Source: an uncultured Bacilli bacterium | GTDB lineage: Bacteria; Bacillota_I; Bacilli_A; RF39; UBA660 | DNA length: 64,000 bases | Direction: 5' to 3' | NCBI GenBank assembly: GCA_934162445.1 | Contig: CAKPIT010000003.1 | Span: 1 to 64,000, forward strand | Made by a program: the position numbers and the translations under genes | Shown: in pieces, positions 17,021 to 25,316 of the stretch | Layout: the number at the start of each line of letters is the position of its first letter | How positions within the stretch are numbered: position 1 is the first letter of the stretch | The notes under the pieces: model-generated | The model's database searches: none | What the model saw: only the letters and a program-made list of their open reading frames with translations | Told to the model about the DNA's origin: nothing

Positions 17021-18320
17021 AAAATTTCTATATCTAACTAAAATGAGTCTTAATAAAAAAATTAAAACCAAATGGTTTTTAATTACCAATATCATTATTG
17101 CTCTTTGTGTTATTGCCTTAATCAATATTAATTCCATTATCACTTTCTTTGGTGGTAGTTTTCAAGATGATGTTAATATTATCGTTAGTACAAGTAGTAG
17201 TCTAAGTTACAATCTTTTAAAAGAAAATATCAATAATCTAAATAATCTTGATGGAGTAACTACCAGTAATTTAACTATTAAAAAAAGTGGTAAATCCTCA
17301 AAAAATCTTACTAAAAAAATTAATGATAACGAGGTCATTATTAGCTTAAAAGAAGATAAAACTTCCTATTTAAAAGGAGAAATTATTAGCAAGAAAAAAC
17401 TTGATAATATGACTTATCAACTTCTGTTAAGTAGTCTTTCGTCTACTAAAACTGCTCTTGCTATTAAAGAAAATAATATTGATCCTACTTTGTTAGCTAA
17501 AATAAATGAACCGATAAATATTAAACGAGTAATATTAAGTGAACATAAAAATAAAGATGAAAACACCGAACTTATTATGAGTACTATCTTTCCAACAATT
17601 ATTCTTCCATTTTTTATGTTAATAATTTTTGTAGTTCAAATGGTAGGTGGCGAAATAAGTGAAGAAAAAACGACTCATAGTATGGAAATAATAATTTCCA
17701 ATGTTTCCCCTAAAATCCATCTTTTATCAAAAGTTGTTGCTAGTAATCTCTTTGCTATTATCCAAGGCTTATTATTATTAATCTATGGTTTTATTGGTCT
17801 TTTAATTAGTACCAACTTCTTTCAAACCTCTCTTGCCTTACCAAGTGAAGTAACAACTGTTATTGATAGTATTTTAACTGCTGGATTTTTAGATAAAATT
17901 CTACTAGTAATTCCATTAATTCTTCTTTTAATGATCATAACCTTTATCTCATATTCAATAGTTGCTGCCATACTAGCTTCAATGACTGTTAATACTGAAG
18001 ATTTTAATCAACTATTAACGCCTATCATTATGCTTTCACTATTAGGCTACTACTTAGCAATTATGGCTGGTTTATTCGAAGGTTCAACTTTCATTAAAAT
18101 TGCCTCATACCTTCCATTCCTATCAGCCTTTATTAGTCCCTCTTTATATATAATAGGGCAAATTAGCTTAATAGATATTTTAATTTCTATTTTCGTATCC
18201 CTAGCATTTATCTATTTATTATTAAAATATGGTTTAAAAATATATAAAATGGGTGTCTTAAATTATTCTAATGAAAAAGTATGGTCAAGATTATTTAAAT
18301 CTATAAAGACCAAAGACTAG
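17013..18320 (+). CDS. ABC-2 type exporter permease, NatB-like
   Basis: Membrane partner of the upstream ATPase, 435 residues. One N-terminal helix (about 18-45) is followed by an extracellular domain (about 50-190) and five to six helices in the C-terminal half. The layout, with the conserved EEKTTHSMEIIISNVSP stretch after the second helix, is typical of NatB/ABC-2 family permeases. It overlaps the ATPase by 8 bases and is followed 11 bases later by a small membrane protein, so the three form one operon. Confidence 0.83.
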   Translation: MTKKFLYLTKMSLNKKIKTKWFLITNIIIALCVIALININSIITFFGGSFQDDVNIIVSTSSSLSYNLLKENINNLNNLDGVTTSNLTIKKSGKSSKNLTKKINDNEVIISLKEDKTSYLKGEIISKKKLDNMTYQLLLSSLSSTKTALAIKENNIDPTLLAKINEPINIKRVILSEHKNKDENTELIMSTIFPTIILPFFMLIIFVVQMVGGEISEEKTTHSMEIIISNVSPKIHLLSKVVASNLFAIIQGLLLLIYGFIGLLISTNFFQTSLALPSEVTTVIDSILTAGFLDKILLVIPLILLLMIITFISYSIVAAILASMTVNTEDFNQLLTPIIMLSLLGYYLAIMAGLFEGSTFIKIASYLPFLSAFISPSLYIIGQISLIDILISIFVSLAFIYLLLKYGLKIYKMGVLNYSNEKVWSRLFKSIKTKD

Positions 18321-18331
18321 AAAGGAGTATT

Positions 18332-18658
18332 ATGGTAAATTATTTATTTTTAGTTATTTTCTTTTTATCTCTTGCTATTAATCTAATCTCAATTATTAAA
18401 TACTTTAAATTTAAAAATAATAAGTTAGGAATTTCTAATATTTTCATCTTTATAATAACTGTAACTATAACTTTTACCACTTTTTTTCATCGTAATGCCT
18501 TAAAAGAAGATGAATTAACATCTATCTTAACTGGTATTAAAAGCGGTAACATCTTATCTATTATTACCCTTATCATTGTTATTGTAACTTTTATTATTAG
18601 TATTTATAATTATATTAAAGTAAGAAGTTTATCAAACAAAAAAGAAGTGGAAAATTAA
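18332..18658 (+). CDS. Small membrane protein, 108 residues
   Basis: Three predicted membrane helices (about 3-20, 33-50, 68-95) with short charged loops and a Lys/Glu-rich tail. I recognise no family. AAAGGAG precedes the ATG, and it follows the exporter genes closely, so it may be an accessory subunit. Its stop overlaps by 4 bases the stop of the convergent PilB-like gene. Confidence 0.65.
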   Translation: MVNYLFLVIFFLSLAINLISIIKYFKFKNNKLGISNIFIFIITVTITFTTFFHRNALKEDELTSILTGIKSGNILSIITLIIVIVTFIISIYNYIKVRSLSNKKEVEN

Positions 18659-19923
18659 AGTATTTCATCCACTTCTTTTTCTGTAACCACATTATCACAA
18701 TTTATACTTCTAATCTTACAATAAATATCAAGATCATCATCAACATCAATCGCTTTATATACTTCTTCAAATGATGTATATCCTTCTAAAACTTTAATCA
18801 AGCCATCTTGGAGTAGGGTAATAACATCTGAACTATATACCAGTTTATTCAAATCTTCCTTTTCAAGTTTCTCTTCATTTAAAGCACTTCTAATATCATC
18901 ATTTATCATTAATACTTCTTGTAAAGCAATTCGCCCATGATAACCATTATTACAATCACTACAACCTTCAGTACTAGCCGTATAAATAGAATCAACCTTT
19001 TTATTTAAAGCTCTTTTAAAGACTTTCTTTTCATATGGAGTTGTCTCCCTTAACTTTCGACATTTAGGACATAAAAGTTTTACTAACTTTTGCGAAATAA
19101 TTCCTGATAACGCTGAAGATAATAAATATCTTTCAACATTCATATCTAAAAGCCTTTCAATTGTACTAAGTGAATTATTAGTATGGACTGTAGATAATAC
19201 TAAATGACCAGTAATAGAGGCCCTAATCGCAATTTTAGCCGTTTCACTATCTCTAATCTCCCCAATTAAAATAATATTAGGATCCTGTCTTAAAATTGAT
19301 CTTAAAACCGTAGCAAAATCAAGACCAATCTCACTATTAACCTGTACTTGATTAAGACCTTCAATATTCATTTCAATTGGATCTTCAACTGTAATAATAT
19401 TTGTTTGTTTTTTATTTAAAAGTTGTAAAATAGAGTAGACCGTTGTACTTTTACCACTACCAGTAGCACCCGTAACTAAAATAATTCCATTCGGTTCTTC
19501 AATCATCTTTTTAAGTTTTACTAGATTACTTTCATTGAATCCTAAAGAATCAATTCCCTCTAAACTCTTAGAATAATCAAGAATTCTAATAACACATTTT
19601 TCCCCCTCATTAGTAGGTAGGGTAGATACACGCGTTTCCAAATTAACATCTTTAATTTTCCCTTTAATTGATCCATCTTGTGGTAATCTGCTCTCAGTAA
19701 TATTCATATTAGCTAGTAACTTAATTCTTGTAATTAAATTTCTTTCATAAATCTTAGGAATCACTGTAAAGTCTTGTAAATCACCATCTATTCTAATTCG
19801 AACTAACAATTCATCATCACGGGGATCAAAATGAATATCACTCGCTCCCTTTTTAGAAGCAGTAGCAATGATATCATCAACCACATTAACAATCGGTGTC
19901 TTTGCCATATCATAAGTAATCAT
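18655..19923 (-). CDS. pilB: PilB/GspE-type assembly ATPase
   Basis: Hexameric ATPase that powers type IV pilus or pseudopilus assembly. The N-terminal ATPase subdomain has SDIHFDPRDDELLVRIRIDG. It then shows Walker A GATGSGKST near residue 156, an Asp box, Walker B IILIGEIRDSETA, and a His box GHLVLSTVHTN. Two zinc-binding CxxC pairs (CPKC and CSDC) follow. At 422 residues it lacks the long N1 domain of classical PilB and is closer in size to ComGA. The ribosome binding site is GGGGTGAT. It is divergent from two prepilin-like genes. No PilC-type platform protein, prepilin peptidase or PilM-O genes are in the window. Confidence 0.88.
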   Translation of the reverse strand: MITYDMAKTPIVNVVDDIIATASKKGASDIHFDPRDDELLVRIRIDGDLQDFTVIPKIYERNLITRIKLLANMNITESRLPQDGSIKGKIKDVNLETRVSTLPTNEGEKCVIRILDYSKSLEGIDSLGFNESNLVKLKKMIEEPNGIILVTGATGSGKSTTVYSILQLLNKKQTNIITVEDPIEMNIEGLNQVQVNSEIGLDFATVLRSILRQDPNIILIGEIRDSETAKIAIRASITGHLVLSTVHTNNSLSTIERLLDMNVERYLLSSALSGIISQKLVKLLCPKCRKLRETTPYEKKVFKRALNKKVDSIYTASTEGCSDCNNGYHGRIALQEVLMINDDIRSALNEEKLEKEDLNKLVYSSDVITLLQDGLIKVLEGYTSFEEVYKAIDVDDDLDIYCKIRSINCDNVVTEKEVDEIL

Positions 19924-20006
19924 TTTATCACCCCTTTACTTTCATCTTTTATTCTACTATAATAAGTATATACCAAACTAAGCCTAAATACAAGAGGTGT
20001 TATTAA
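19924..20006. promoter_or_regulatory. Divergent promoter region of the pilus-like locus
   Basis: Short 83-base region between pilB (minus) and the first prepilin gene (plus). A TATAAT at 19958-19963 suits the plus-strand gene. Co-regulation of both directions is likely but not shown. Confidence 0.4.
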
Positions 20007-20549
20007 ATGAAAAAGACAAAAATAGTAAATCAAAATGGATTTATGCTAGTTGAAACACTAATAGTAACTGTTTTTATTATGGGTATATTTACACTTCTTT
20101 ATACCAATCTTTTCCCTATTCTAGCTGAATATGAAAAAGAAACAAATTATGATACGGTTGAAGGTACCTATCTTGCCCACTGGGCCCGTGTCATTACCAA
20201 CAAAGGCCTAAGAGAAGATGTGTATCTTACGGTTAGTGACGATGGCTACCAAGAAATAGATGATTGTAATTTTTATTATGTAAGGGATACAACTTCCACA
20301 AAAGAATGCCTAAACTTTCGAAAAGTTAATAAAGTTTCCAAAATATATTTAACTACCTATTCGCTTGTTAACTTTAAAAATGAAGTAAAAGACAATAATA
20401 ACTATAATCGTAGTTTTCAAGAATACATTGCCTCACTACCAACTTATGCTAAAAACCCTGATAAAGAAAATGATTATCGTATCATTATTGAATATCAAAA
20501 AGAAGGCGCTAAAGAATATGCTAATATCGAATTAGGAGGTGCAAGATGA
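20007..20549 (+). CDS. Type IV prepilin-like protein, 180 residues
   Basis: It carries a class III (prepilin) signal: a short basic leader ending NQNG at residue 11, then FMLVETLIV with Glu at mature position 5, and a hydrophobic helix (about 12-35). The rest is an extracellular domain with two Cys. A prepilin peptidase would cut after Gly11. It overlaps the next gene by 4 bases and is divergent from pilB, so it is a candidate minor pilin or pseudopilin of that machine. Confidence 0.78.
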   Translation: MKKTKIVNQNGFMLVETLIVTVFIMGIFTLLYTNLFPILAEYEKETNYDTVEGTYLAHWARVITNKGLREDVYLTVSDDGYQEIDDCNFYYVRDTTSTKECLNFRKVNKVSKIYLTTYSLVNFKNEVKDNNNYNRSFQEYIASLPTYAKNPDKENDYRIIIEYQKEGAKEYANIELGGAR

Positions 20550-21040
20550 AATTAAATAAAAAAGGTATCACTTCCGTCGAACTATTAGTTAGTTTTATCA
20601 TCGTTTCTGTTATTGTTATCAGTATGTATAATTTTATTATGAACTATCAAAATAAAGCCCAAATTCAAAATATTAATAGCGAAGTAATTACTTATAGTAA
20701 TAACATTCAAAAAATTATCCAAGATGATTTAATTAAACGCCATCTAATAAATGTTGAAGTAAAAACCCAAAATGAAGCGACTTTTACTTTTGATAATAAC
20801 TATCAAACCACGCTGATAATTGATTCTAACATGGGAAGTATTAAGTATGGTAAGAAAGATTCCAAACTAGTTAATTACAAAATCCCCAAGATAGATGATT
20901 TAAAACTAAGTGCAAATTCCAGTATCACTTATGATGAAACAACTAATTATCTGATTATCAAAATAATTTTTACCCATCCAAACTTTGAAGATGGAACCTA
21001 TTATTTTACTATCACATGTCCTGTTAATTTCAAATACTAA
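20546..21040 (+). CDS. Type IV prepilin-like protein, 164 residues
   Basis: Second prepilin-type protein. Its leader is only seven residues (MKLNKKG), followed by ITSVELLVSF with Glu5 of the mature form and a membrane helix up to about residue 30. The C-terminal domain is rich in Asn, Thr and Ile, as in pseudopilin heads. It is translationally coupled to the previous prepilin gene. Its 3' end overlaps the convergent YlbJ-like gene by 11 bases. Confidence 0.75.
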   Translation: MKLNKKGITSVELLVSFIIVSVIVISMYNFIMNYQNKAQIQNINSEVITYSNNIQKIIQDDLIKRHLINVEVKTQNEATFTFDNNYQTTLIIDSNMGSIKYGKKDSKLVNYKIPKIDDLKLSANSSITYDETTNYLIIKIIFTHPNFEDGTYYFTITCPVNFKY

Positions 21041-21944
21041 AAAGAAGAAAAAGACAAATGGCTAACGCTGTTTCAATAACTCTTCCCATTACAAAATATT
21101 TGTAATCAAGATCTAAACTACTGATATTATTTAAAACTTGTAAATGAATAGACCCTCCTCCAAAAGTAATAAAAGATAACGTAATAAGAGCTTTCCTAAA
21201 TAAATCTAGTGGTAAAGCTCTTAATTTAACTAATCCTGAAGTTAAATCTAAAAGTCCCGTTTCTATCATTGTCAAAAATGGATTAAACTGCAAATAAACA
21301 CCAAGTAATCTGCTAACAAACATAAAGAAAGTAATTGATCCCAACATAAATAATAAAAGCCCCATTGCCCCATTAATCGCTTTAGGTAGGGCAACAAGTA
21401 ACGAATCATGATAATTTTTAGGCTTATTTTTAATAACAATAACCTCTGTAGGCCTTAAAATAATTCCTAACACGATATTGGCTAACAGTTGACATATCAA
21501 AATTTTATACGCTATTTTTTTCGTTAAAAAAGAAGCACAAAAAGAAAGAATGAATAGGGGATTAGCAAAATGAGTAAAACTAAGTAAATAATTAGCCTCC
21601 CTTTTATCAAGCATTTTATCTTTATATAATTTAGCAATATAAAAAGAACCACTAGGAAACCCAGAAATAATACTAACTAAAATAATAAATGAACTAAGTC
21701 CTGAAACATGAAATAAGCGTTTAAAAATATTATCTAAATAATTACTGAGATTTTCAGCAAATCCTAAATATAACGTTAAAGATGCTAACGTAAAAAACGG
21801 AAAGATAGACGGAAAAAGAGTAGATTTAAATACTAAAAGGGCCCTAATTCCTGAATCGACAATTAAATTAGGACTTAAAAAAAGCCCTAAATAAAGAAAT
21901 AAAATAATTAAGACTAACACAAGTTCATGATATTTTTTTTTCAT
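21030..21944 (-). CDS. ylbJ: Sporulation integral membrane protein YlbJ-like
   Basis: Polytopic membrane protein of 304 residues with about eight helices and the nucleoside-recognition (gate) motif arrangement. SGFPSGSFYIAKLY near residue 93-106 and a matching Gly-rich segment (FGGGSIHLQVL) near 260 fit YlbJ. In B. subtilis YlbJ is needed for spore cortex formation and lies close to ylbL, as it does here. Charged residues flank the N-terminus (MKKKYHE), and the start has AAAGG upstream on the minus strand. The transported substrate is unknown. Confidence 0.8.
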   Translation of the reverse strand: MKKKYHELVLVLIILFLYLGLFLSPNLIVDSGIRALLVFKSTLFPSIFPFFTLASLTLYLGFAENLSNYLDNIFKRLFHVSGLSSFIILVSIISGFPSGSFYIAKLYKDKMLDKREANYLLSFTHFANPLFILSFCASFLTKKIAYKILICQLLANIVLGIILRPTEVIVIKNKPKNYHDSLLVALPKAINGAMGLLLFMLGSITFFMFVSRLLGVYLQFNPFLTMIETGLLDLTSGLVKLRALPLDLFRKALITLSFITFGGGSIHLQVLNNISSLDLDYKYFVMGRVIETALAICLFLLFSI

Positions 21945-21961
21945 AAATGACCTTTCTTTGT

Positions 21962-21967
21962 TATAAT
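21962..21967 (+). promoter_or_regulatory. -10 box for the YlbL-like gene
   Basis: Perfect TATAAT 21 bases before the chosen start. It places transcription initiation near 21974, which rules out the ATG at 21973. Confidence 0.5.
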
Positions 21968-21987
21968 GTTATATGAAGGAGAGATAT

Positions 21988-22998
21988 ATGCTTACTAAAG
22001 TTTATTTAAAACTAAAACAATTTATGAAAGAAAACTACAAAAGTATCATTATTCTAATACTTTTATACTTTACCTTAACTTATCCCCTCCCATACTATAT
22101 ATACGCAGGCGGCGGTACCATTAACATTGATAATCGTATTGTTTTAAAAAATAAAACTACCACTAAAGGTAGTCTCAATTTTGCCTACGTTAAAGAGTTA
22201 AAGGGGAATGTTGCATCCTTTCTTTTAGGGAAACTAATTCCCTCATACGATATTGAAAAAGAAGAAACAGAGAAAATGAATAAAGATGAAACTGCTGAAG
22301 ATATTTTATTTCGAAATCAAATATACCTAGAAAATGCTAATCAAACTGCCATCATGTTAGCCTATCAAAAAGCAAATAAGGAAATAACCATCAAAAAGAA
22401 ACACTTTTATATTATTTATGTTGATAATAAAAAAGAAAATGATTTAAGAGTAGGGGATGAAATAATAAGTGTTAATGGTAATAGTGTAAGGGAAGTAACA
22501 GACTATACTAATATAGTTAAAAATAGTAATGTCAATGATACTTTAACGATTAAAGTAAAAAGAAATAATCACTTAAAAGAAGTGAGGGCTAAAGTAAAAG
22601 AAAAAGATGGGACTAAAATAACCGGTATTGTTGTTAGTACTATTTATGAATATGAAACAAATCCTAAAATTAAATTAAAATTCAAAAGTAGTGAAGGTGG
22701 CCCTAGTGGTGGCTTAATGTTAACTCTTGCTATCTATAATAAATTAACAGATTCTAATCTATCTAACGGCCGGAAAATAGTAGGAACTGGTACCATTGAT
22801 CAAAATGGTAATGTCGGCGAAATAGGCGGGGTTAAATACAAATTAAATGGTGCTGTTAAAGCTCATGCTGATATATTCTTAGTACCAAGTGGAGACAATT
22901 ATAAAGAAGCTTTGAAAGAAAAAGAAAAAAATAACTATCAAATAACCATTAAAGCCATTAAAACTCTTGATGAAGCCATTACTTATTTAAAAGAATAG
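21988..22998 (+). CDS. ylbL: YlbL-like PDZ and Lon-type serine protease, membrane-anchored
   Basis: Membrane-anchored protease with one N-terminal helix (about 18-36), a PDZ domain (about 140-205, VGDEIISVNGNSV) and a C-terminal Lon proteolytic domain. The catalytic Ser is in GGPSGGLM and the Lys in GAVKAHADIFLVP, giving the Ser-Lys dyad. B. subtilis YlbL shares this layout and degrades the cell-division inhibitor YneA. The ATG at 21988 has AAGGAGAG 6 bases upstream; the ATG at 21973 lies at the presumed transcription start. Divergent from the YlbJ-like gene and followed by a clear terminator. Confidence 0.88.
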   Translation: MLTKVYLKLKQFMKENYKSIIILILLYFTLTYPLPYYIYAGGGTINIDNRIVLKNKTTTKGSLNFAYVKELKGNVASFLLGKLIPSYDIEKEETEKMNKDETAEDILFRNQIYLENANQTAIMLAYQKANKEITIKKKHFYIIYVDNKKENDLRVGDEIISVNGNSVREVTDYTNIVKNSNVNDTLTIKVKRNNHLKEVRAKVKEKDGTKITGIVVSTIYEYETNPKIKLKFKSSEGGPSGGLMLTLAIYNKLTDSNLSNGRKIVGTGTIDQNGNVGEIGGVKYKLNGAVKAHADIFLVPSGDNYKEALKEKEKNNYQITIKAIKTLDEAITYLKE

Positions 22999-23021
22999 AT
23001 CATAATATTGATCTTTTTTTC
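22997..23021 (+). terminator. Terminator after the YlbL-like gene
   Basis: AGATCA / TGATCT with a 6-base loop and seven T; the 5' arm starts inside the stop codon. Confidence 0.8.
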
Positions 23022-23024
23022 ATG

Positions 23025-23048
23025 AAAAAAAGCAAGTATTACTTGCTT
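23025..23048 (-). terminator. Terminator of the LCP gene
   Basis: On the minus strand, AGCAAGTAATACTTGCT is followed by seven T, immediately after the stop codon. Confidence 0.85.
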
Positions 23049-25089
23049 ATTCACTAGGTTGATCAACTGATACATCACCATTATTAGAATTATCTTTATC
23101 GTTATCAGAAGGTGTATCTTTATCACCACCAGCATTATTAGAATCCTTATCTTCTCCAGAAGTTGTATCTTTATCATTATCTTTTGGATCATCTTTTGGC
23201 TCTTTTTTAGTAATAGTATTAGTACTATTATTACTACTGCTACTACTATTACTACTAGTACTTCCCCCTGATAATGTTAAAACAACACTACCAGTTATTA
23301 AATCAATTCTCTTATTAGTCGGAACACTTTGACTAATTACATGACCACCGCTACCTTTAAACGTAACACTAACGCCATGTGCATTAGCCCAAATTCTTGC
23401 TTGTGATTCACTATCGCCTTCAAAACTAGGTAATAATGCATAAGTTGATGTCTTTTTATAAGGACCCTTACCAATTATAGTTTTCTCATAATCACCATCA
23501 TTAATAGAGAAGGTGAATGATTTAACCATCTCTGGTTTTTCTTTTCCTAAATTAACTTTCATTGCTTTAACAATATCGTTACGACTATACTTATTAGGAA
23601 CATAATCCCATAATACTAATCTACTTCTTTCATCATAAATCATTTGTCCTGTTCCATCTAAGAATAATTGTTCAATATTAACAATACTAGAATCATCTTT
23701 TTGTAAAGCATTATTCATAATATCTTTAGCAATATCATAGAAAGAAAGAATTTGTTCTTGCGTAAAGTTAGTATCCAAATTATTAGTAATTGTATTTAAA
23801 ACTTTCATTACTTGGTTAATACTTTTCATATCCTTAACTTTATTAAGAACACCCTCAATAACTAACTGTTGGTTAAGACCACGATCCAAATCTCCTGCTG
23901 CTAATTGTTTTCTATTACGGGCAAGGACTAAGGATTGTTCACCTGATAATGTTTGATATCCTTTACTAATACATACAATATCTTCGCGGTTTGAATTATC
24001 AGTACAAAGATCAGCCGGAACCTCAACATTAATACCACCAAGTGTATCAACAAGACCAACTAGACCTTTAAAATTAATTTTTGCATAATAATCAATCTTA
24101 ACATCAAAATAATTTTCAATAGTACTCATCATACAATCAGTTCCATAGGCTGCTGCATGCGTAATTTTATTTTCTGGATTTCCACTCCAACATGCAATAG
24201 GTACATAACTATCTCTTGGAATACTAAGCATCGTTGCATTTAAAGTTTTTGGGTTAAAAGTAACAAGAATTAAACTATCACCATTAGCCACAGTATTTTT
24301 AGAAAGACCTTCATCTGGAGAATCAACTCCCATTAATAAAATTGTAAATGGTTCGGTAACACTTTTTCCTTTTGAAGAACTCGCCCTTTTACTTGTACTA
24401 ATTTTTCGCATTTTTTCTTCTTTAGTTAAAATTATTTTCGTCTCATCTTTAATATTTTGATAAGTTTCAATACTAGCAAACATAGAAGGGTAATCAGTAG
24501 GAACAAATAAAGCATCAACTTTACCTTCATATAAATCGGCAACTCCTGAGAAATAATCATCATACTTTTTAATCTCATTATCACTATCAAGATCATATTT
24601 ATTGATAACTTCTTTAGGAATAATATATCCTTCAGGAGATGTTTTCTTTTTTAATATTCCAATCTTATTTTCCTTTAAGTCACTGACCTTACTAATCTCA
24701 CTATCACTTTTTACAATTAAACTACTAGAATAAGTAACATAGTTTCTATTAATACTAGAAATCGTACCATAAAAATACATAATAACCGCACAAATTAAAA
24801 TATTAATTATTAAATAAATAGAAAGAAGTACTGTCAATAGGCGCACCTTTTTTTCTTTATGTCGTCTTTTATATCTAATTCGCAGTAAAAAGATTAAATC
24901 AAAGACTAGAAATACACCAATTACAATATAGCGAATCATAACTTCGATTGGCCCTAATAATAAAATATTATATATCGCCAAGAAATTTACTAAAATAACT
25001 ATAATTCCAAAAAGTAATAACCACAGTCTACTTTTTTTCTTTTTCTTTTTTTCTTTTATTTCATCATTTTTCTCTTTATTCTTTCTCAT
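23047..25089 (-). CDS. LytR-CpsA-Psr glycopolymer ligase with extra binding-protein-like and PASTA-like domains
   Basis: LCP enzymes attach teichoic acids or capsule to peptidoglycan outside the membrane. Order: basic N-terminus; three membrane helices (about 17-110); an extracellular segment (about 125-220) resembling half a solute-binding protein (SDLKENKIGILK, EGKVDALFVP); then the LCP core from about 245 (FTILLMGVDSPDEG, NGDSLILVTFNP, SIPRDSYVPI, KINFKGLVGLVDTLGGI, LARNRK, DLDRGLNQQ). A PASTA-like segment (about 545-610) and a low-complexity Ser/Asn then Lys/Asp tail follow. Start at 25089, 8 bases after GGAGG; the ATG at 25104 overlaps that site. Probably an independent gene. Confidence 0.88.
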   Translation of the reverse strand: MRKNKEKNDEIKEKKKKKKSRLWLLLFGIIVILVNFLAIYNILLLGPIEVMIRYIVIGVFLVFDLIFLLRIRYKRRHKEKKVRLLTVLLSIYLIINILICAVIMYFYGTISSINRNYVTYSSSLIVKSDSEISKVSDLKENKIGILKKKTSPEGYIIPKEVINKYDLDSDNEIKKYDDYFSGVADLYEGKVDALFVPTDYPSMFASIETYQNIKDETKIILTKEEKMRKISTSKRASSSKGKSVTEPFTILLMGVDSPDEGLSKNTVANGDSLILVTFNPKTLNATMLSIPRDSYVPIACWSGNPENKITHAAAYGTDCMMSTIENYFDVKIDYYAKINFKGLVGLVDTLGGINVEVPADLCTDNSNREDIVCISKGYQTLSGEQSLVLARNRKQLAAGDLDRGLNQQLVIEGVLNKVKDMKSINQVMKVLNTITNNLDTNFTQEQILSFYDIAKDIMNNALQKDDSSIVNIEQLFLDGTGQMIYDERSRLVLWDYVPNKYSRNDIVKAMKVNLGKEKPEMVKSFTFSINDGDYEKTIIGKGPYKKTSTYALLPSFEGDSESQARIWANAHGVSVTFKGSGGHVISQSVPTNKRIDLITGSVVLTLSGGSTSSNSSSSSNNSTNTITKKEPKDDPKDNDKDTTSGEDKDSNNAGGDKDTPSDNDKDNSNNGDVSVDQPSE

Positions 25090-25316
25090 TATTTTTTCCT
25101 CCATATACCTTTTAATTATAGACTAAAATGTCATTCTTTTCAACCTTAGATAAAAAGAATACCTTCTCTTTACTAATTCTTTAGTAAAATATAATAGTTT
25201 TATCAATTAAAAATTTAACTATCAAGTATTGTCAAGTTGACGATTTTTCCCTTCTCTAAAGTATCTTTCCCCATTTATAGTATGTTATAATATAGATAGG
25301 AAAGTAGGATGATTTT
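25090..25316. promoter_or_regulatory. Divergent regulatory region between LCP and glucosaminidase genes
   Basis: Holds a dyad TTTACTAA / TTAGTAAA at 25169-25188 directly next to a TATAAT at 25190-25195, a palindrome GTCAAGTTGAC at 25231-25241, and an extended -10 (TGTTATAAT, 25283-25291) 26 bases before the glucosaminidase start. The dyads are candidate operators; no protein can be assigned. Confidence 0.4.

Noticed and set aside
22983..23192. Minus-strand 69-codon frame rich in Ile/Met
   Set aside because: It is an alternative frame of the low-complexity LCP C-terminal tail and crosses the LCP terminator.
25230..25241. TTGACA on the minus strand as LCP promoter
   Set aside because: No acceptable -10 box lies 16-18 bases on; kept only as a palindrome in the divergent region.
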